From: Pigmentiphaga kullae
GTDB taxonomy: Bacteria > Pseudomonadota > Gammaproteobacteria > Burkholderiales > Burkholderiaceae_B
Reading direction: 5' to 3'
DNA length: 64,000 bases
Assembly (NCBI RefSeq): GCF_004216695.1
Contig: NZ_SGXC01000002.1
Span: forward strand, 1,116,001 to 1,180,000
A program made the translations under genes and the position numbers. Positions 9,159-18,092 of the stretch are shown here, one piece after another. The notes under the pieces were generated by a model. It did no database searches and had not been told where the DNA came from. It was given only the letters and a program-made list of their open reading frames with translations. Each line of letters begins with the position of its first letter. The stretch's first letter is position 1.

Positions 9159-10400
9159 TCAGATCTCCATGTAGCCGCGATAAGCGTTCCAGAATCCGCG
9201 CACCGACGCCTCGGTGGTGCGGTTCTCCTGGGTCTCGATGCCGCCGCCGCCCATCTCCAGCACGGCTTGCTGATCGCGGCCGGCCGCGATGCCGCGCTGC
9301 ACGAAGCCGCCCACCGCGCCATCCTCCATGGACACGAAACCGGCCGGCCCCGTCAGGTTGGATTGCTTGAGCCGCATGCGCCGCAATTCCGGCGTATCGT
9401 CCTGGAAGCCCAGGTAGGTCCAGTTCAGCACCGTCCGGTCCAGCCCGTCGGGCAGGATCTGGCGCACGGCCAGGGTGTTCTGGATCTGCGCCAGCACGAA
9501 GCCCGGGAACACCGACAGGATCTGCAAGGTCACGCCGTCGCCGAACTCGTCGCAGCCGTCCAGCATGCTGGGGTCGGCCAGCGCGTAGCCTTCCTTGTCC
9601 GAGCGCAGCTTCTCGGCGCTGTACTCGGCGTTGGGCTGGGGCTGGTGCGAAACCTTGGAATAGCTGACATGGTGGGCGCCGGTCTCGCTCACGATCACCC
9701 CGCCCTTCTGCGACAGGCGGTTGATGTTGAAGGTGGTGAAGAACACGTGCAGCAGGCTGGCATGGTAGGAGTCCTTGACGTTCTCCATGTACAGCTTCCA
9801 GTTGTTCGGGATGGTCTGCTTGAAGCGGCCGATCACCTCCACCGGCTTGCACAGCACGCGTTCGATACGCTCCAGGATCTCGTCGCCCAGGTACTCCTCG
9901 ATCGGCGGCACGTCCTCGTCCAGGCTGCCGAACACCATGCCCGCCACGCTGGCGGTGCGCAGCTTGCGCGGGTGATGGTCCTCCATGCGGAAGTCCGGCG
10001 GCATGCCGCCCTTGCCGTTCACGCCCTGCTGGAACGCCACCCCGCGCAGGTTGCCTTGCAGGTCGTAGCGCCAGGCGTGGTAGACGCAGGCGAAGTCCCG
10101 CGTCTTGCCGCCGTCGTCCAGCGCGATCAGCGCGCCCCGGTGGGCGCAGCGGTTCTCGAAGGCCTGCAGTTCGCCGTCCTCGTCGCGGGCGACGATCACC
10201 GGCATGTCGCCCACGAAGGTGGTGCGGTAGGCGCCCGGCTCGGCGATCTCGGCCTCCAGGCACAGGTAGTTCCAGGTCGGCCCCTGGAAGACGCGCCGCT
10301 GTTCGGCGTCATGGATCGCCTGATCGCGATAGACCCAGTAAGGCACGCGCGTCAGGCCCGGCTCCCAGGTCCGGGGTTCTTGGGTGTCGCTGCTAGACAT
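9159..10400 (-). CDS. tphA2: terephthalate 1,2-dioxygenase-type large subunit (Rieske non-haem iron oxygenase)
   Basis: This 413-residue alpha subunit would add both atoms of O2 to an aromatic dicarboxylate, with terephthalate as best guess. The Rieske centre is C85-x-H87 ... C105-x2-H108. The mononuclear iron site is D210-x2-H213-x4-H218. Long stretches, including the [20 protein letters not shown] region, recall Comamonas TphA2, which I believe has the same length. The start at 10400 has the ribosome site gaggaag; earlier in-frame codons lack one. Substrate identity is inferred from similarity and gene order and is not proven. Confidence 0.88.
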   Translation of the reverse strand: MSSSDTQEPRTWEPGLTRVPYWVYRDQAIHDAEQRRVFQGPTWNYLCLEAEIAEPGAYRTTFVGDMPVIVARDEDGELQAFENRCAHRGALIALDDGGKTRDFACVYHAWRYDLQGNLRGVAFQQGVNGKGGMPPDFRMEDHHPRKLRTASVAGMVFGSLDEDVPPIEEYLGDEILERIERVLCKPVEVIGRFKQTIPNNWKLYMENVKDSYHASLLHVFFTTFNINRLSQKGGVIVSETGAHHVSYSKVSHQPQPNAEYSAEKLRSDKEGYALADPSMLDGCDEFGDGVTLQILSVFPGFVLAQIQNTLAVRQILPDGLDRTVLNWTYLGFQDDTPELRRMRLKQSNLTGPAGFVSMEDGAVGGFVQRGIAAGRDQQAVLEMGGGGIETQENRTTEASVRGFWNAYRGYMEI

Positions 10401-10423
10401 GGACTTCCTCGTTGCTGCAAGCA

Positions 10424-11398
10424 TCAGTTGATGGTGACCTCGGCCGTGTCGATGGCCTTTTTCCACTTGGCGCGCTCGGCCCGCATGAATTCGGCCATCC
10501 GGGCCGGCGTGTCGCCGGCCACCTCGGCCCCCTGTTCGATGAATTTCTGCCTGACGTCGGGCATCTTCAGCGCCTCGACGATGGCGGCGTTGAGCTTGCC
10601 CACCACCTCCGGCGGCGTGCCGGCCGGCGCGACCACGCCGAACCAGGTGCTGACGTCGAAACCGGGCAACCCCGACTCGGCCAGCGTGGGCGTCTTGGGC
10701 AGCAAGGGGCTGCGCTGCGCGCCGGTCACGGCCAGGATGCGCACCTTGCCCGACTCGTGCTGGCGGAAGGTCGAACTGATGTTGTCGAAGAAGGCGTCGA
10801 CCTGCCCGCCCATCAGGTCAGCCAGCGCCGGCGCCGTGCCCTTGTACGGCACGAACACGAATTCCAGGCCGGCCTGGGCCGCGACCAGCGCGCCGGTCAG
10901 GTGCGAGGTCGTGCCGTTGCCCTGGGTCGCCACCGTGACCTGCCCGCGGTTCTTGCGGGCATAGTCGATGAACTCCTGCGCCGACTTCACCGGCAGGCCG
11001 GTCTTGACCGCCAGTACGTTGGGCACGCGCGCCAGCACGGTCACCGGCGCGAAGCGCTCGGGATCGAACGGCAGGCTCTTGTACAGATACTGGTTGATGG
11101 CCAGCGGCGCGGGCGGCGTGGCCAGCAGCGTATAGCCGTCGGGCGCCGCCTTGGCCACGATGTCGGCGCCGATGTTGCCGCCCGCGCCGGGGCGGTTGTC
11201 GATGATGACGGGCTGGCCCCAGGCCGCGCTGAGCTTCTCGCCCAGGATGCGCGGCAGCACGTCGGCGGTGCCGCCGGCCGAATAAGGCACGACGATGCGT
11301 ACCGGGCGATTGGGGAAGGTGCCTTCGTCGGCCTGGGCCGAGCTGGAGATCGCCGCCCATGCGGCGATGGCACAGGCTGTCCATGCAGGTTGTCTCAT
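10424..11398 (-). CDS. Bug-family receptor (copy 3), TphC-like position
   Basis: This 324-residue periplasmic binding protein has a signal peptide ending near SSSAQA (residue 23) and the ligand loop PYSAGGTAD (D46). It is the first gene of the dioxygenase operon, 23 bp ahead of the large-subunit gene. That is where terephthalate degraders place tphC, the receptor of a tripartite terephthalate transporter. The membrane subunits are not in the window, so it would have to share them with another locus. Confidence 0.88.
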   Translation of the reverse strand: MRQPAWTACAIAAWAAISSSAQADEGTFPNRPVRIVVPYSAGGTADVLPRILGEKLSAAWGQPVIIDNRPGAGGNIGADIVAKAAPDGYTLLATPPAPLAINQYLYKSLPFDPERFAPVTVLARVPNVLAVKTGLPVKSAQEFIDYARKNRGQVTVATQGNGTTSHLTGALVAAQAGLEFVFVPYKGTAPALADLMGGQVDAFFDNISSTFRQHESGKVRILAVTGAQRSPLLPKTPTLAESGLPGFDVSTWFGVVAPAGTPPEVVGKLNAAIVEALKMPDVRQKFIEQGAEVAGDTPARMAEFMRAERAKWKKAIDTAEVTIN

Positions 11399-11436
11399 CT
11401 TTGACCTCTTTTGGATAATCGAACAGAAAGTCGCAA

Positions 11437-11454
11437 AGCGAACGTTAGTTCGCT
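11437..11454. promoter_or_regulatory. candidate IclR operator, proximal to Bug/tph operon
   Basis: A perfect inverted repeat, AGCGAAC-GTTA-GTTCGCT, sits in the 115-bp divergent intergenic region 38 bp upstream of the tph-type operon's first start codon. The half-site GTTCG/CGAAC recurs in the second palindrome at 11486. IclR regulators of the PcaR/PobR type are known to use GTTCG-containing palindromes. Confidence 0.65.
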
Positions 11455-11485
11455 AATATCCTTCGATCAAGAAAAGTGGTTAGAA

Positions 11486-11502
11486 TGTTCGCAAAACGAA
11501 CA
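11486..11502. promoter_or_regulatory. candidate IclR operator, proximal to iclR gene
   Basis: This is a perfect inverted repeat TGTTCG-CAAAA-CGAACA, centred 49 bp from the palindrome at 11437 and ending 11 bp before the regulator's ATG. It shares the GTTCG half-site. Its position suggests autoregulation together with control of the divergent operon. Confidence 0.65.
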
Positions 11503-11513
11503 CTCTTTCGACC

Positions 11514-12293
11514 ATGAGCACCGTGCCCGAACCCCGCAGCAAGGAAGACAAGGAATACGTGGCCGGCCTGGAGAAAGGCCTGGCCATCATCGAAGCCTTC
11601 GGCCTGCGCAGCGGCCCGCTCACCCTGAGCGAGGCGGCCGAGATCACCGGGCATCCGCGCGCCACGGCGCGCCGCTCGCTGTTGACGCTGCAGCGGCTGG
11701 GCTACGTGGAAAGCGACGGCAGGTACTTCCGGCTGGCGCCGCGCGCGCTGCGCCTGGGGCACGCCTACGTCAGCTCCAGCCCGCTGCCCAAACTGGTCCA
11801 GCCGGTGCTGGAAACCATCAGCGAGCGCACCAAGGAATCGAGTTCGCTGGCCGTGCTGGACGGCGGCGACGTGGTGTTCGTGGCGCGCGCCGCCACGCGC
11901 CGCAGCCTGTCGGACGGACTGGGCATGGGTTCGCGCCTGCCGGCCCATTGCGCGGCCACCGGACGGGTGCTGATGGCGGCCCTGCCGGACGAGGAAATCG
12001 CGCGCCTGCTGGGCCGCATGCCCCGCCGCGCGCTCACGCCGCGCACCCGCACCGGCATTCCCGAACTGACGGCGCTGCTGGAGGAAACGCGGCGCCTGGG
12101 CTATGCCACCAGCGACGAGGAACTCGAACTGGGCCTGCGTTCCATCGCCGTCCCCATCCACGACCAGACGGGACGCACGGTCGCGGCCATGAGCCTGGTC
12201 GCGGCCACGGGCCGCTATACGTTGGAAAAAATGGTGGAAGTCCTGCTGCCGGAGCTGCTGGGCGGCCGCCGGATGCTGAGCGCGATGCTGTAA
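11514..12293 (+). CDS. IclR-family regulator of the tph-type operon (PcaR/PobR/TphR type)
   Basis: This 259-residue protein has an N-terminal winged helix (residues 15-75; TLSEAAEITGHPRATARRSL) followed by the IclR effector-binding domain with a conserved LPAHCAATGRVL segment. It is transcribed away from the Bug-tphA2A3BA1 operon. Known tph operons are controlled by IclR-type TphR proteins that respond to terephthalate, and protocatechuate/4-hydroxybenzoate regulators belong to the same branch. Two GTTCG palindromes lie between it and the operon. Confidence 0.88.
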   Translation: MSTVPEPRSKEDKEYVAGLEKGLAIIEAFGLRSGPLTLSEAAEITGHPRATARRSLLTLQRLGYVESDGRYFRLAPRALRLGHAYVSSSPLPKLVQPVLETISERTKESSSLAVLDGGDVVFVARAATRRSLSDGLGMGSRLPAHCAATGRVLMAALPDEEIARLLGRMPRRALTPRTRTGIPELTALLEETRRLGYATSDEELELGLRSIAVPIHDQTGRTVAAMSLVAATGRYTLEKMVEVLLPELLGGRRMLSAML

Positions 12294-12299
12294 CAGGCC

Positions 12300-13463
12300 C
12301 TAAGCCACCGCCTGCTTGACCCGGTCCCGCCCCGCCAGCTTCGCCAGGTACAGCGCCCGGTCGGCCCGGCGGAACACGTCGTCGAAATCCCGGTCGCGCG
12401 GCTCGCAGCCGGCCACGCCGGCGGAAATGGTGATGGGGACCGGCGTGCCGTCGACGCTGAAGCGGCTGTCCGCCACCGCGACGCGGATGCGCTCCAGCGC
12501 CGCGGTCGCCGCCCGCAGGTCCAGGTCGTCCATCAGCACCACGAACTCCTCGCCGCCGGTGCGCGCGACCAGATCGCCCTTGCGCGCCGCCTGTTTCAGG
12601 CAGTCCGCGGTAAAGGCCAGCACCTCGTCGCCCACGCCGTGGCCGTAGGTGTCGTTGATCGCCTTGAAATGGTCGATGTCGATCACCCCGACGGCCAGCC
12701 CCGCGCCGGTCTCGCGCGCCCTGCGGAACGCCCAGTTCCCATCCGCCACCAGCGTGCGCCGGTTCGGCAGACCGGTCAGGTAGTCGGTGGCGGCCGCGAT
12801 CTCCAGCTGGCGCTTCACCCGCTCGGTGCACAGCAGCACGAACGCCGTGGTGCCGATCACCGGCAACAGCGCCACGAACATGGGCGAGACCAGATTGATG
12901 CCGTAGTCGTTGGTCGCGATCGAGGTCTCGCCGGGCACGTCCAGATGCAGGTAGACGACGACCCGGCCGATGACGTAGATCACGACCAGACCATAGATCA
13001 CGATCAACATGCGCCGGCTGCGCGACTCGTCTTGCGCGCGCATCGCGTGCAGCAGCCACATCGACCGGAGCAGCAGCAGCGTCCACGCGGCCGACAGCAT
13101 TTCGACGCGGCAGATGAAGCACGGATCGATGGCCGACAGCCAGAACGTACCTGCCGCCGCGGCCAGGGCGACCACGACGTCCACCGGTGCCGAGCGGCGG
13201 CCATAGAAGCGCTCGAACGCCCGGTGGTAGGAACCCAGGCCGAACAGGAGCGTACCGTTCGCCAGGGTCACCATGATCGGCAAGGGCAGGATGCTGCCGA
13301 ACGCGAAGAAGGCGCTGCCCAGCGCGACCAGGGCCGTTCCGGCCTGCCAGCGGATCGCGGCGGGCCGTAGCGCCCCGGGCAGATCGCGGTAGACGTTCGC
13401 CAGCACGGCGCCGTTGGCCAGCACCATCAGCGCAACCGTCGCGAAGACCGACTTGGCGTCCAT
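12300..13463 (-). CDS. membrane-anchored diguanylate cyclase
   Basis: This 387-residue protein makes cyclic-di-GMP. About six hydrophobic segments fill residues 5-200, then a GGDEF domain follows with active site GGEEF at 303-307. An inhibitory RxxD site (RKGD) ends exactly five residues before it, so feedback inhibition by product is likely. The substrate-binding region ATDYLTGLPNRR is intact. It follows the PAS-GGDEF-EAL gene by 20 bp on the same strand, so a synthase and a likely hydrolase are made together. Confidence 0.92.
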   Translation of the reverse strand: MDAKSVFATVALMVLANGAVLANVYRDLPGALRPAAIRWQAGTALVALGSAFFAFGSILPLPIMVTLANGTLLFGLGSYHRAFERFYGRRSAPVDVVVALAAAAGTFWLSAIDPCFICRVEMLSAAWTLLLLRSMWLLHAMRAQDESRSRRMLIVIYGLVVIYVIGRVVVYLHLDVPGETSIATNDYGINLVSPMFVALLPVIGTTAFVLLCTERVKRQLEIAAATDYLTGLPNRRTLVADGNWAFRRARETGAGLAVGVIDIDHFKAINDTYGHGVGDEVLAFTADCLKQAARKGDLVARTGGEEFVVLMDDLDLRAATAALERIRVAVADSRFSVDGTPVPITISAGVAGCEPRDRDFDDVFRRADRALYLAKLAGRDRVKQAVA

Positions 13464-13483
13464 GCTCGTGCGGTTCCTTCCGC

Positions 13484-15274
13484 CTAGGGCGAGGGATCGC
13501 CGACGGGCGGCATCATGTCGAGAACGTCGGACAGGCCGCCGGCGTCGCACGCCTTGCCGAAATACCACCCCTGGAGCAGGTCGCAGCCCATGCGGGCCAG
13601 GAGCTTCGCCTGCTCCGACGTTTCCACGCCCTCGGCCGTCACGGTCTTGCCCAGGCTGTGCGCGATGTCGATGATGCCCCGCACGATGGCCTGGTCCTCT
13701 GCCGAGGCCACCAGGTTGGCGACGAAGCTGCGGTCTATCTTCAACCTGTCGATGGGCAGCAGGCGCAGGTGCGTCAACGACGCATGGCCGGTGCCGAAGT
13801 CGTCCAGCGCGATCTCGACGCCGGCCTCGTGCAGGCGGCGCAGGCCGTCCTCGACCCGGTTCTGGTTCAGCCCCAGGAACATGCTTTCGGTGACCTCGAC
13901 GCAGAACCGGTCCGGGCCGATTCCGCTGTCGCGGAACAACGCGAAGAAACGGTCCAGGAAGGCCTCGGAACGGAAATCGGAATTCGTCAGGTTGATCGCC
14001 ACGCGGCCGAGGCGGATGTTGCGCGCGTACAGCGCGTCGACGTCGCGGAACACGCGCTCCAGCATGAACATGCCCAGCGCGGCGCGCACCGCCGGATCGG
14101 CGAAGCCTTCCTGGAACGCGGCCGGCGGCAGCAGGCCGCGCTGCGGGTGGCGCCAGCGCATCAAGGCTTCCAGCGCGACCTTGCCGCCCGGCGCGACCGG
14201 CACGATGGGCTGGTAGTGCAGCTCGAACGCCTCGCGGCGCAGCCCCGTCTCGATCTCGGCCAGGAGCTCCGACTTGCGTTCGGCGGTTTCCCTGAGCGTG
14301 GGCTGGAAGCATTCCAGGCGATCCCGGCCCAGCGACTTGGCATGGTAGAGCGCGAGGTCGGCCGCCCGGAACATGCTTTCGCTGTCTGCGCCGTGGCCGG
14401 GATACACGGAAACGCCCAGGCTGGCCGAACACCGCCGCGACGTCTCGGCGATGCGCAGGGGATCGCGCACGCGTTCCAGCGCCCGCTCGAACACCGCGGC
14501 GGCCTCGTCATCGGTCGCGCCGGTCAGGACCAGCCCGAACTCGTCGCCTCCCATCCGCGCGACCGACAGGCGGGCGTCGCCCATCGCGCTCAGCCGCCGC
14601 GCGACTTCGCGCAGCAGTTCGTCTCCCGCCAGGTGGCCGAAGAAGTCGTTGATTTCCTTGAAGGCGTCGACGTCCATCAGCCCCAGGTGGAATCCCGTGC
14701 CGGCCAGCCGGCATTCGCCGACCAGCGACACCACGTGCTGGTGGAACCAGCTGCGGTTCGGCAGCCCCGTTACCGGATCGACATAGGCGATGCGCCGCAG
14801 GCTCTCCTTGCTGGTCCTCAAGGCGTCCTCGAGCAGCTTGCGCTCGGTGATGTCCAGGCAGATCGAGGTATAGCTGTCCACCGTCCCGTCCTGCAGGACA
14901 CGGGGCACGATGGTCGTTTCCATCCAGTAGAGCGAGCCGTCCTTGCGCTGGTTGCAGATCTCGCCGTGCCAGACGCGGCCTTGCGAGATCTCGCGGTACA
15001 TGGCGCGGAAGAACGCCGTGCCGTGCAGGCCCGACTTCAATATCCGGTGATTGGAGGCCAGCAACTCCTGCCGGGAATAGCCGCTGATTTCGCAGAACCG
15101 CGCATTGACATAGGTAATGGTGCCCCGGGCGTCGGTGCTGGCCACGATGGCTGCGCAGTCCAGCGCGTAGCGTATGAAATCGGTTTCCGGCTCGAGGCCG
15201 CCCGGGAATTTCGCATCGTTGGCGGGTTCCCTCGTGCCGACTGCCCGTCGGCTGTTGTTGTACTGCGGGGGCAC
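13484..15274 (-). CDS. PAS-GGDEF-EAL cyclic-di-GMP signalling protein
   Basis: This 596-residue protein has no membrane segment. A PAS/PAC sensor (about residues 30-145, ending ICLDITERK) is followed by a GGDEF domain (active site 242-246, no RxxD inhibitory site) and an EAL phosphodiesterase domain. The EAL motif is at 369-371, with NLT at 428, CVEVTES, DDFGTG at 491-496 and EGVET. All expected EAL metal ligands appear present, so it can probably degrade cyclic-di-GMP; net output cannot be predicted. The start at 15274 is the farthest upstream plausible ATG. Confidence 0.92.
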   Translation of the reverse strand: MPPQYNNSRRAVGTREPANDAKFPGGLEPETDFIRYALDCAAIVASTDARGTITYVNARFCEISGYSRQELLASNHRILKSGLHGTAFFRAMYREISQGRVWHGEICNQRKDGSLYWMETTIVPRVLQDGTVDSYTSICLDITERKLLEDALRTSKESLRRIAYVDPVTGLPNRSWFHQHVVSLVGECRLAGTGFHLGLMDVDAFKEINDFFGHLAGDELLREVARRLSAMGDARLSVARMGGDEFGLVLTGATDDEAAAVFERALERVRDPLRIAETSRRCSASLGVSVYPGHGADSESMFRAADLALYHAKSLGRDRLECFQPTLRETAERKSELLAEIETGLRREAFELHYQPIVPVAPGGKVALEALMRWRHPQRGLLPPAAFQEGFADPAVRAALGMFMLERVFRDVDALYARNIRLGRVAINLTNSDFRSEAFLDRFFALFRDSGIGPDRFCVEVTESMFLGLNQNRVEDGLRRLHEAGVEIALDDFGTGHASLTHLRLLPIDRLKIDRSFVANLVASAEDQAIVRGIIDIAHSLGKTVTAEGVETSEQAKLLARMGCDLLQGWYFGKACDAGGLSDVLDMMPPVGDPSP

Positions 15275-15510
15275 GCGCTCCCTCCTCCACGGCTGGGCCG
15301 CCCTCCCCTCCGCACGCGCGACGCCGCTCCGGCACGGTGGGGGAAAAACGGTCCGCCCGATATTCTATTGACTGGAATGCCCCCATGATCCAGGAAATGA
15401 CGCTTGTTTTCCATCGCCACGTGCGAGGCGCGACGGCCGAAGGTCCGGCCGGCGCGGGTGCGGCGGCGGATTCCGGTATGCTTGACGCCCTCAGAACGAG
15501 GAGACATCCC

Positions 15511-16473
15511 ATGTTCCGCAAATGTCTTGCCATCGCCGCCCTGGCGCTGGCCGCCACGGGCGCCCACGCCCAGGCCTATCCGTCCAAGCCCATCCGCCTG
15601 CTGATTCCCTTCCCGCCGGGCGGAGGCACCGACATTCTTTCCCGCCTCGTCGCCACCCGGCTGGGCGAATCCGAGAAATGGACCATCGTGGCCGAGAACC
15701 GCGCCGGCGCGGGCGGCACCATAGGCATCGCGGCGGCCGTGCGCGCGGCGCCCACCGGCTACGAGATGGTGATGGGCCAGAAGGACAACCTGGTGGTCGC
15801 GCCCTGGCTGTACAAGAGCGTGGCCTACGAACCGACCAGGGACCTGATGGCCGTGGCGCACGTCGGCTATACGCCCATCGCCATCGTCACGCAGGCCAAC
15901 TCGCGCTTCAAGACCCTGGCCGACGTGGTCGCCGCGGCCAAGGCCGCCCCCGGCTCCATCACCTATGGCTCGCCCGGCAGCGGCACCACCATCCACCTGG
16001 CCGGCGAGATCTTCAAGGATGCGGCGAAGATCGACATCCGGCACATACCCTACAAGGGATCGAACGCCGCCATGATGGACGTGCTGGCCGGCAACGTCGA
16101 CCTGCTGGTGTCCTCGGTGCCGTCGGCCATGGCGCAGATCCAGTCCGGCAAGCTGCGCGCCCTGGCCGTCACCAGCGCCAGACGCAGCACCTCGCTGCCG
16201 GACGTGCCCACCGTCGCCGAGCTCGGCTACAAGGGCTTCGACGTCAGCACCTGGTATGGCCTGTTCATGCCGGCGGGCACGCCCAAGGAGATCGTCGCCA
16301 CCGTCAACACGGCGGTCAACAAGCTGCTGGCCCAGCCCGAGACCCGCGAAGCCATCCACGCCCAGGGCGCCGAGGCTCAGGCCATGTCGACCGAGGAATT
16401 CGCGCAGTTGCTCAAGTCCGACTACCTGAAGTGGAAGGACATCGTGCGCGCCGCCAACGTCACGGTGGAATGA
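15511..16473 (+). CDS. Bug-family receptor (copy 4)
   Basis: This 320-residue periplasmic binding protein has a signal peptide ending ATGAHA (residue 20) and the ligand loop PFPPGGGTD (D41). Its start is fixed by an acgaggagac ribosome site just upstream. It stands alone: the cyclic-di-GMP genes diverge on one side across 236 bp with no recognised feature, and the RcnB-like gene follows after 127 bp. Nothing nearby suggests its ligand. Confidence 0.9.
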   Translation: MFRKCLAIAALALAATGAHAQAYPSKPIRLLIPFPPGGGTDILSRLVATRLGESEKWTIVAENRAGAGGTIGIAAAVRAAPTGYEMVMGQKDNLVVAPWLYKSVAYEPTRDLMAVAHVGYTPIAIVTQANSRFKTLADVVAAAKAAPGSITYGSPGSGTTIHLAGEIFKDAAKIDIRHIPYKGSNAAMMDVLAGNVDLLVSSVPSAMAQIQSGKLRALAVTSARRSTSLPDVPTVAELGYKGFDVSTWYGLFMPAGTPKEIVATVNTAVNKLLAQPETREAIHAQGAEAQAMSTEEFAQLLKSDYLKWKDIVRAANVTVE

Positions 16474-16600
16474 CGTCGCCGGTCCCTTGAAACAGGCTGC
16501 AATACCTGCATGGCCCCGCGGGGGTGGCGCAGCCGTGCGCGAGGCATAGAATCGACGCAACGCCTGTGTTCCGGCGTTGCAATGCCTCAAGGAGATCATC

Positions 16601-17035
16601 ATGGCACCCAAGCGTCTGCTGGCGCATCTGCTGACCGGTATCCTGCTCGCGGCCTCGACCGCGACCTATGCGCAGGGCGGGCCTCCCGGCGGACGGCCCG
16701 GCGGCGGCCATGGCCCGGGCGGACCGGGACATCCGGGCATGAATCATCCGGGACAAGGTCCCGGCCACGACATGGGACGCGGCCCGGGCCGCGCGCCCGG
16801 CCACGGCCACCGCGGCCCGCAGGGCCCCGGCCCGGCAGACCCCGCCTACAGGCACTGGTCCAAGGGCGACCGCGTCCCCTATCCCTATCGCGGGCCGCAG
16901 TACGTGGTGGACAACTGGCGCGGACATCGCCTGTCCCCGCCCCCGCGCGGCTACCACTGGATCAACGTCGGGGCCGACTACTTCCTGATCGGCGTGGCCA
17001 CCGGCGTCGTGCTCCAGGCCATCCTCAACCCGTAG
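16601..17035 (+). CDS. RcnB-family periplasmic protein
   Basis: This 144-residue secreted protein has a signal peptide ending TATYAQ (residue 24), a 60-residue Gly/Pro/His-rich low-complexity stretch, and a C-terminal RcnB domain. That domain has the pattern YVVDNWRGHRLSPPPRGYHW and ends in a hydrophobic GADYFLIGVATGVVL segment. RcnB of E. coli takes part in periplasmic nickel/cobalt homeostasis, and the His-rich region here would suit metal binding. No efflux pump gene is adjacent. The start at 16601 is chosen for its aaggagatcatc ribosome site. Confidence 0.8.
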   Translation: MAPKRLLAHLLTGILLAASTATYAQGGPPGGRPGGGHGPGGPGHPGMNHPGQGPGHDMGRGPGRAPGHGHRGPQGPGPADPAYRHWSKGDRVPYPYRGPQYVVDNWRGHRLSPPPRGYHWINVGADYFLIGVATGVVLQAILNP

Positions 17036-17048
17036 CCCCGCACGACAC

Positions 17049-17075
17049 GCCTCCCGCGCCATCGCCGCGGGAGGC
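17049..17075. terminator. strong hairpin between convergent genes
   Basis: A perfect 10-bp stem (GCCTCCCGCG / CGCGGGAGGC) with a 7-base loop lies between the RcnB-like gene and the converging Bug gene. No T-run follows on either side, so it is a plausible but non-canonical bidirectional terminator or mRNA-stabilising structure. Confidence 0.5.
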
Positions 17076-17084
17076 CTGCGCCGC

Positions 17085-18071
17085 CTAGTCCACCCGCACG
17101 CCCGCCGCCTTCACCAGCTTGCCGAAGCGCTCCGCATCGGCACGCACCAGCGACGCGAACTCCTCCGGCGTCCTGGTCTCGGTCCCGTCCACGCCCATCT
17201 TCAACAGTTGCTCGCGCACGTCGGGCGCCGCCATGGCCTTGGCGATGCCGTCGTGCAGGCGGTTGACGATGGCGGCCGGCGTGCCCCTGGGCGCGAAGAC
17301 GCCGTACCAGGTGGCGAAACGGTAGTCGGGCAGGCCCGACTCGGCCACCGTGGGCAGGTCGGGAAACTCCGCCAGCCGGCGCGCGCCGGTTACCGCCAGC
17401 GCGCGCAGCTTGCCCGTCTTCACGTAGGGAGCCGTGGTCGGATAGGTATCGAACCCCACCTGCAGGCGCCCCGCCAACAGGTCGGGCATGGATTGCCCCG
17501 TGCTCTTGTACGGGACGTGCAGCAATTGCACCCCGGCCATGCTCTTGAACATCTCGCCGGCGATGTGCGGCGTGGTGCCGCTGCCGGCGGACGGGAAGCT
17601 GAGCTGGCCCGGGTGCGCCTTGGCGTAGGCGATCAGTTCGGCCACGCTGTGCACCGGTACGGAAGGATGCACGGCGATGAAGTGCGGCACCGACGCCGTC
17701 AGCGTCACCGGCGCGAAGTCGGTGGCGGTGTCGTACGGAATGTTGTTGAACAGATGCGGCAGGATGGTGTTGACCGACACCACCCCCATCATCAAGGTAT
17801 AGCCGTCGGGCGGCGCCTTGGCCACCATCCCGCCGGCCACGATGCCGCTGGCGCCCGGCTTGTTTTCCACCACCACCGACTGGCCGAGGATCTCGGACAG
17901 CCGGGGCGCGATGACCCGCGCCACCACATCGGTTCCGCCACCCGGCGCGAATCCCACCAGCAGCCGGATGGGCCGGCTCGGAAACGCCTCGTCCTGCGCC
18001 CGGGCGGACGAGGCCGCGCCCAGCACCGCCACCACTCCCACCCCCAACACACACCGCAGCAATCGGTTCAT
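17085..18071 (-). CDS. Bug-family receptor (copy 5), last gene of an uncharacterised operon
   Basis: This 328-residue periplasmic binding protein has a signal peptide ending SSARAQ (residue 26) and the ligand loop GFAPGGGTD (D48); the usual proline before it is replaced by glycine. It starts 21 bp after the M19-like gene and is the last of four genes running from 21611. Its ligand is probably the substrate of that operon, which is unknown. Confidence 0.9.
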   Translation of the reverse strand: MNRLLRCVLGVGVVAVLGAASSARAQDEAFPSRPIRLLVGFAPGGGTDVVARVIAPRLSEILGQSVVVENKPGASGIVAGGMVAKAPPDGYTLMMGVVSVNTILPHLFNNIPYDTATDFAPVTLTASVPHFIAVHPSVPVHSVAELIAYAKAHPGQLSFPSAGSGTTPHIAGEMFKSMAGVQLLHVPYKSTGQSMPDLLAGRLQVGFDTYPTTAPYVKTGKLRALAVTGARRLAEFPDLPTVAESGLPDYRFATWYGVFAPRGTPAAIVNRLHDGIAKAMAAPDVREQLLKMGVDGTETRTPEEFASLVRADAERFGKLVKAAGVRVD

Positions 18072-18092
18072 GGCCAGCTCCTAGTCGACGAA

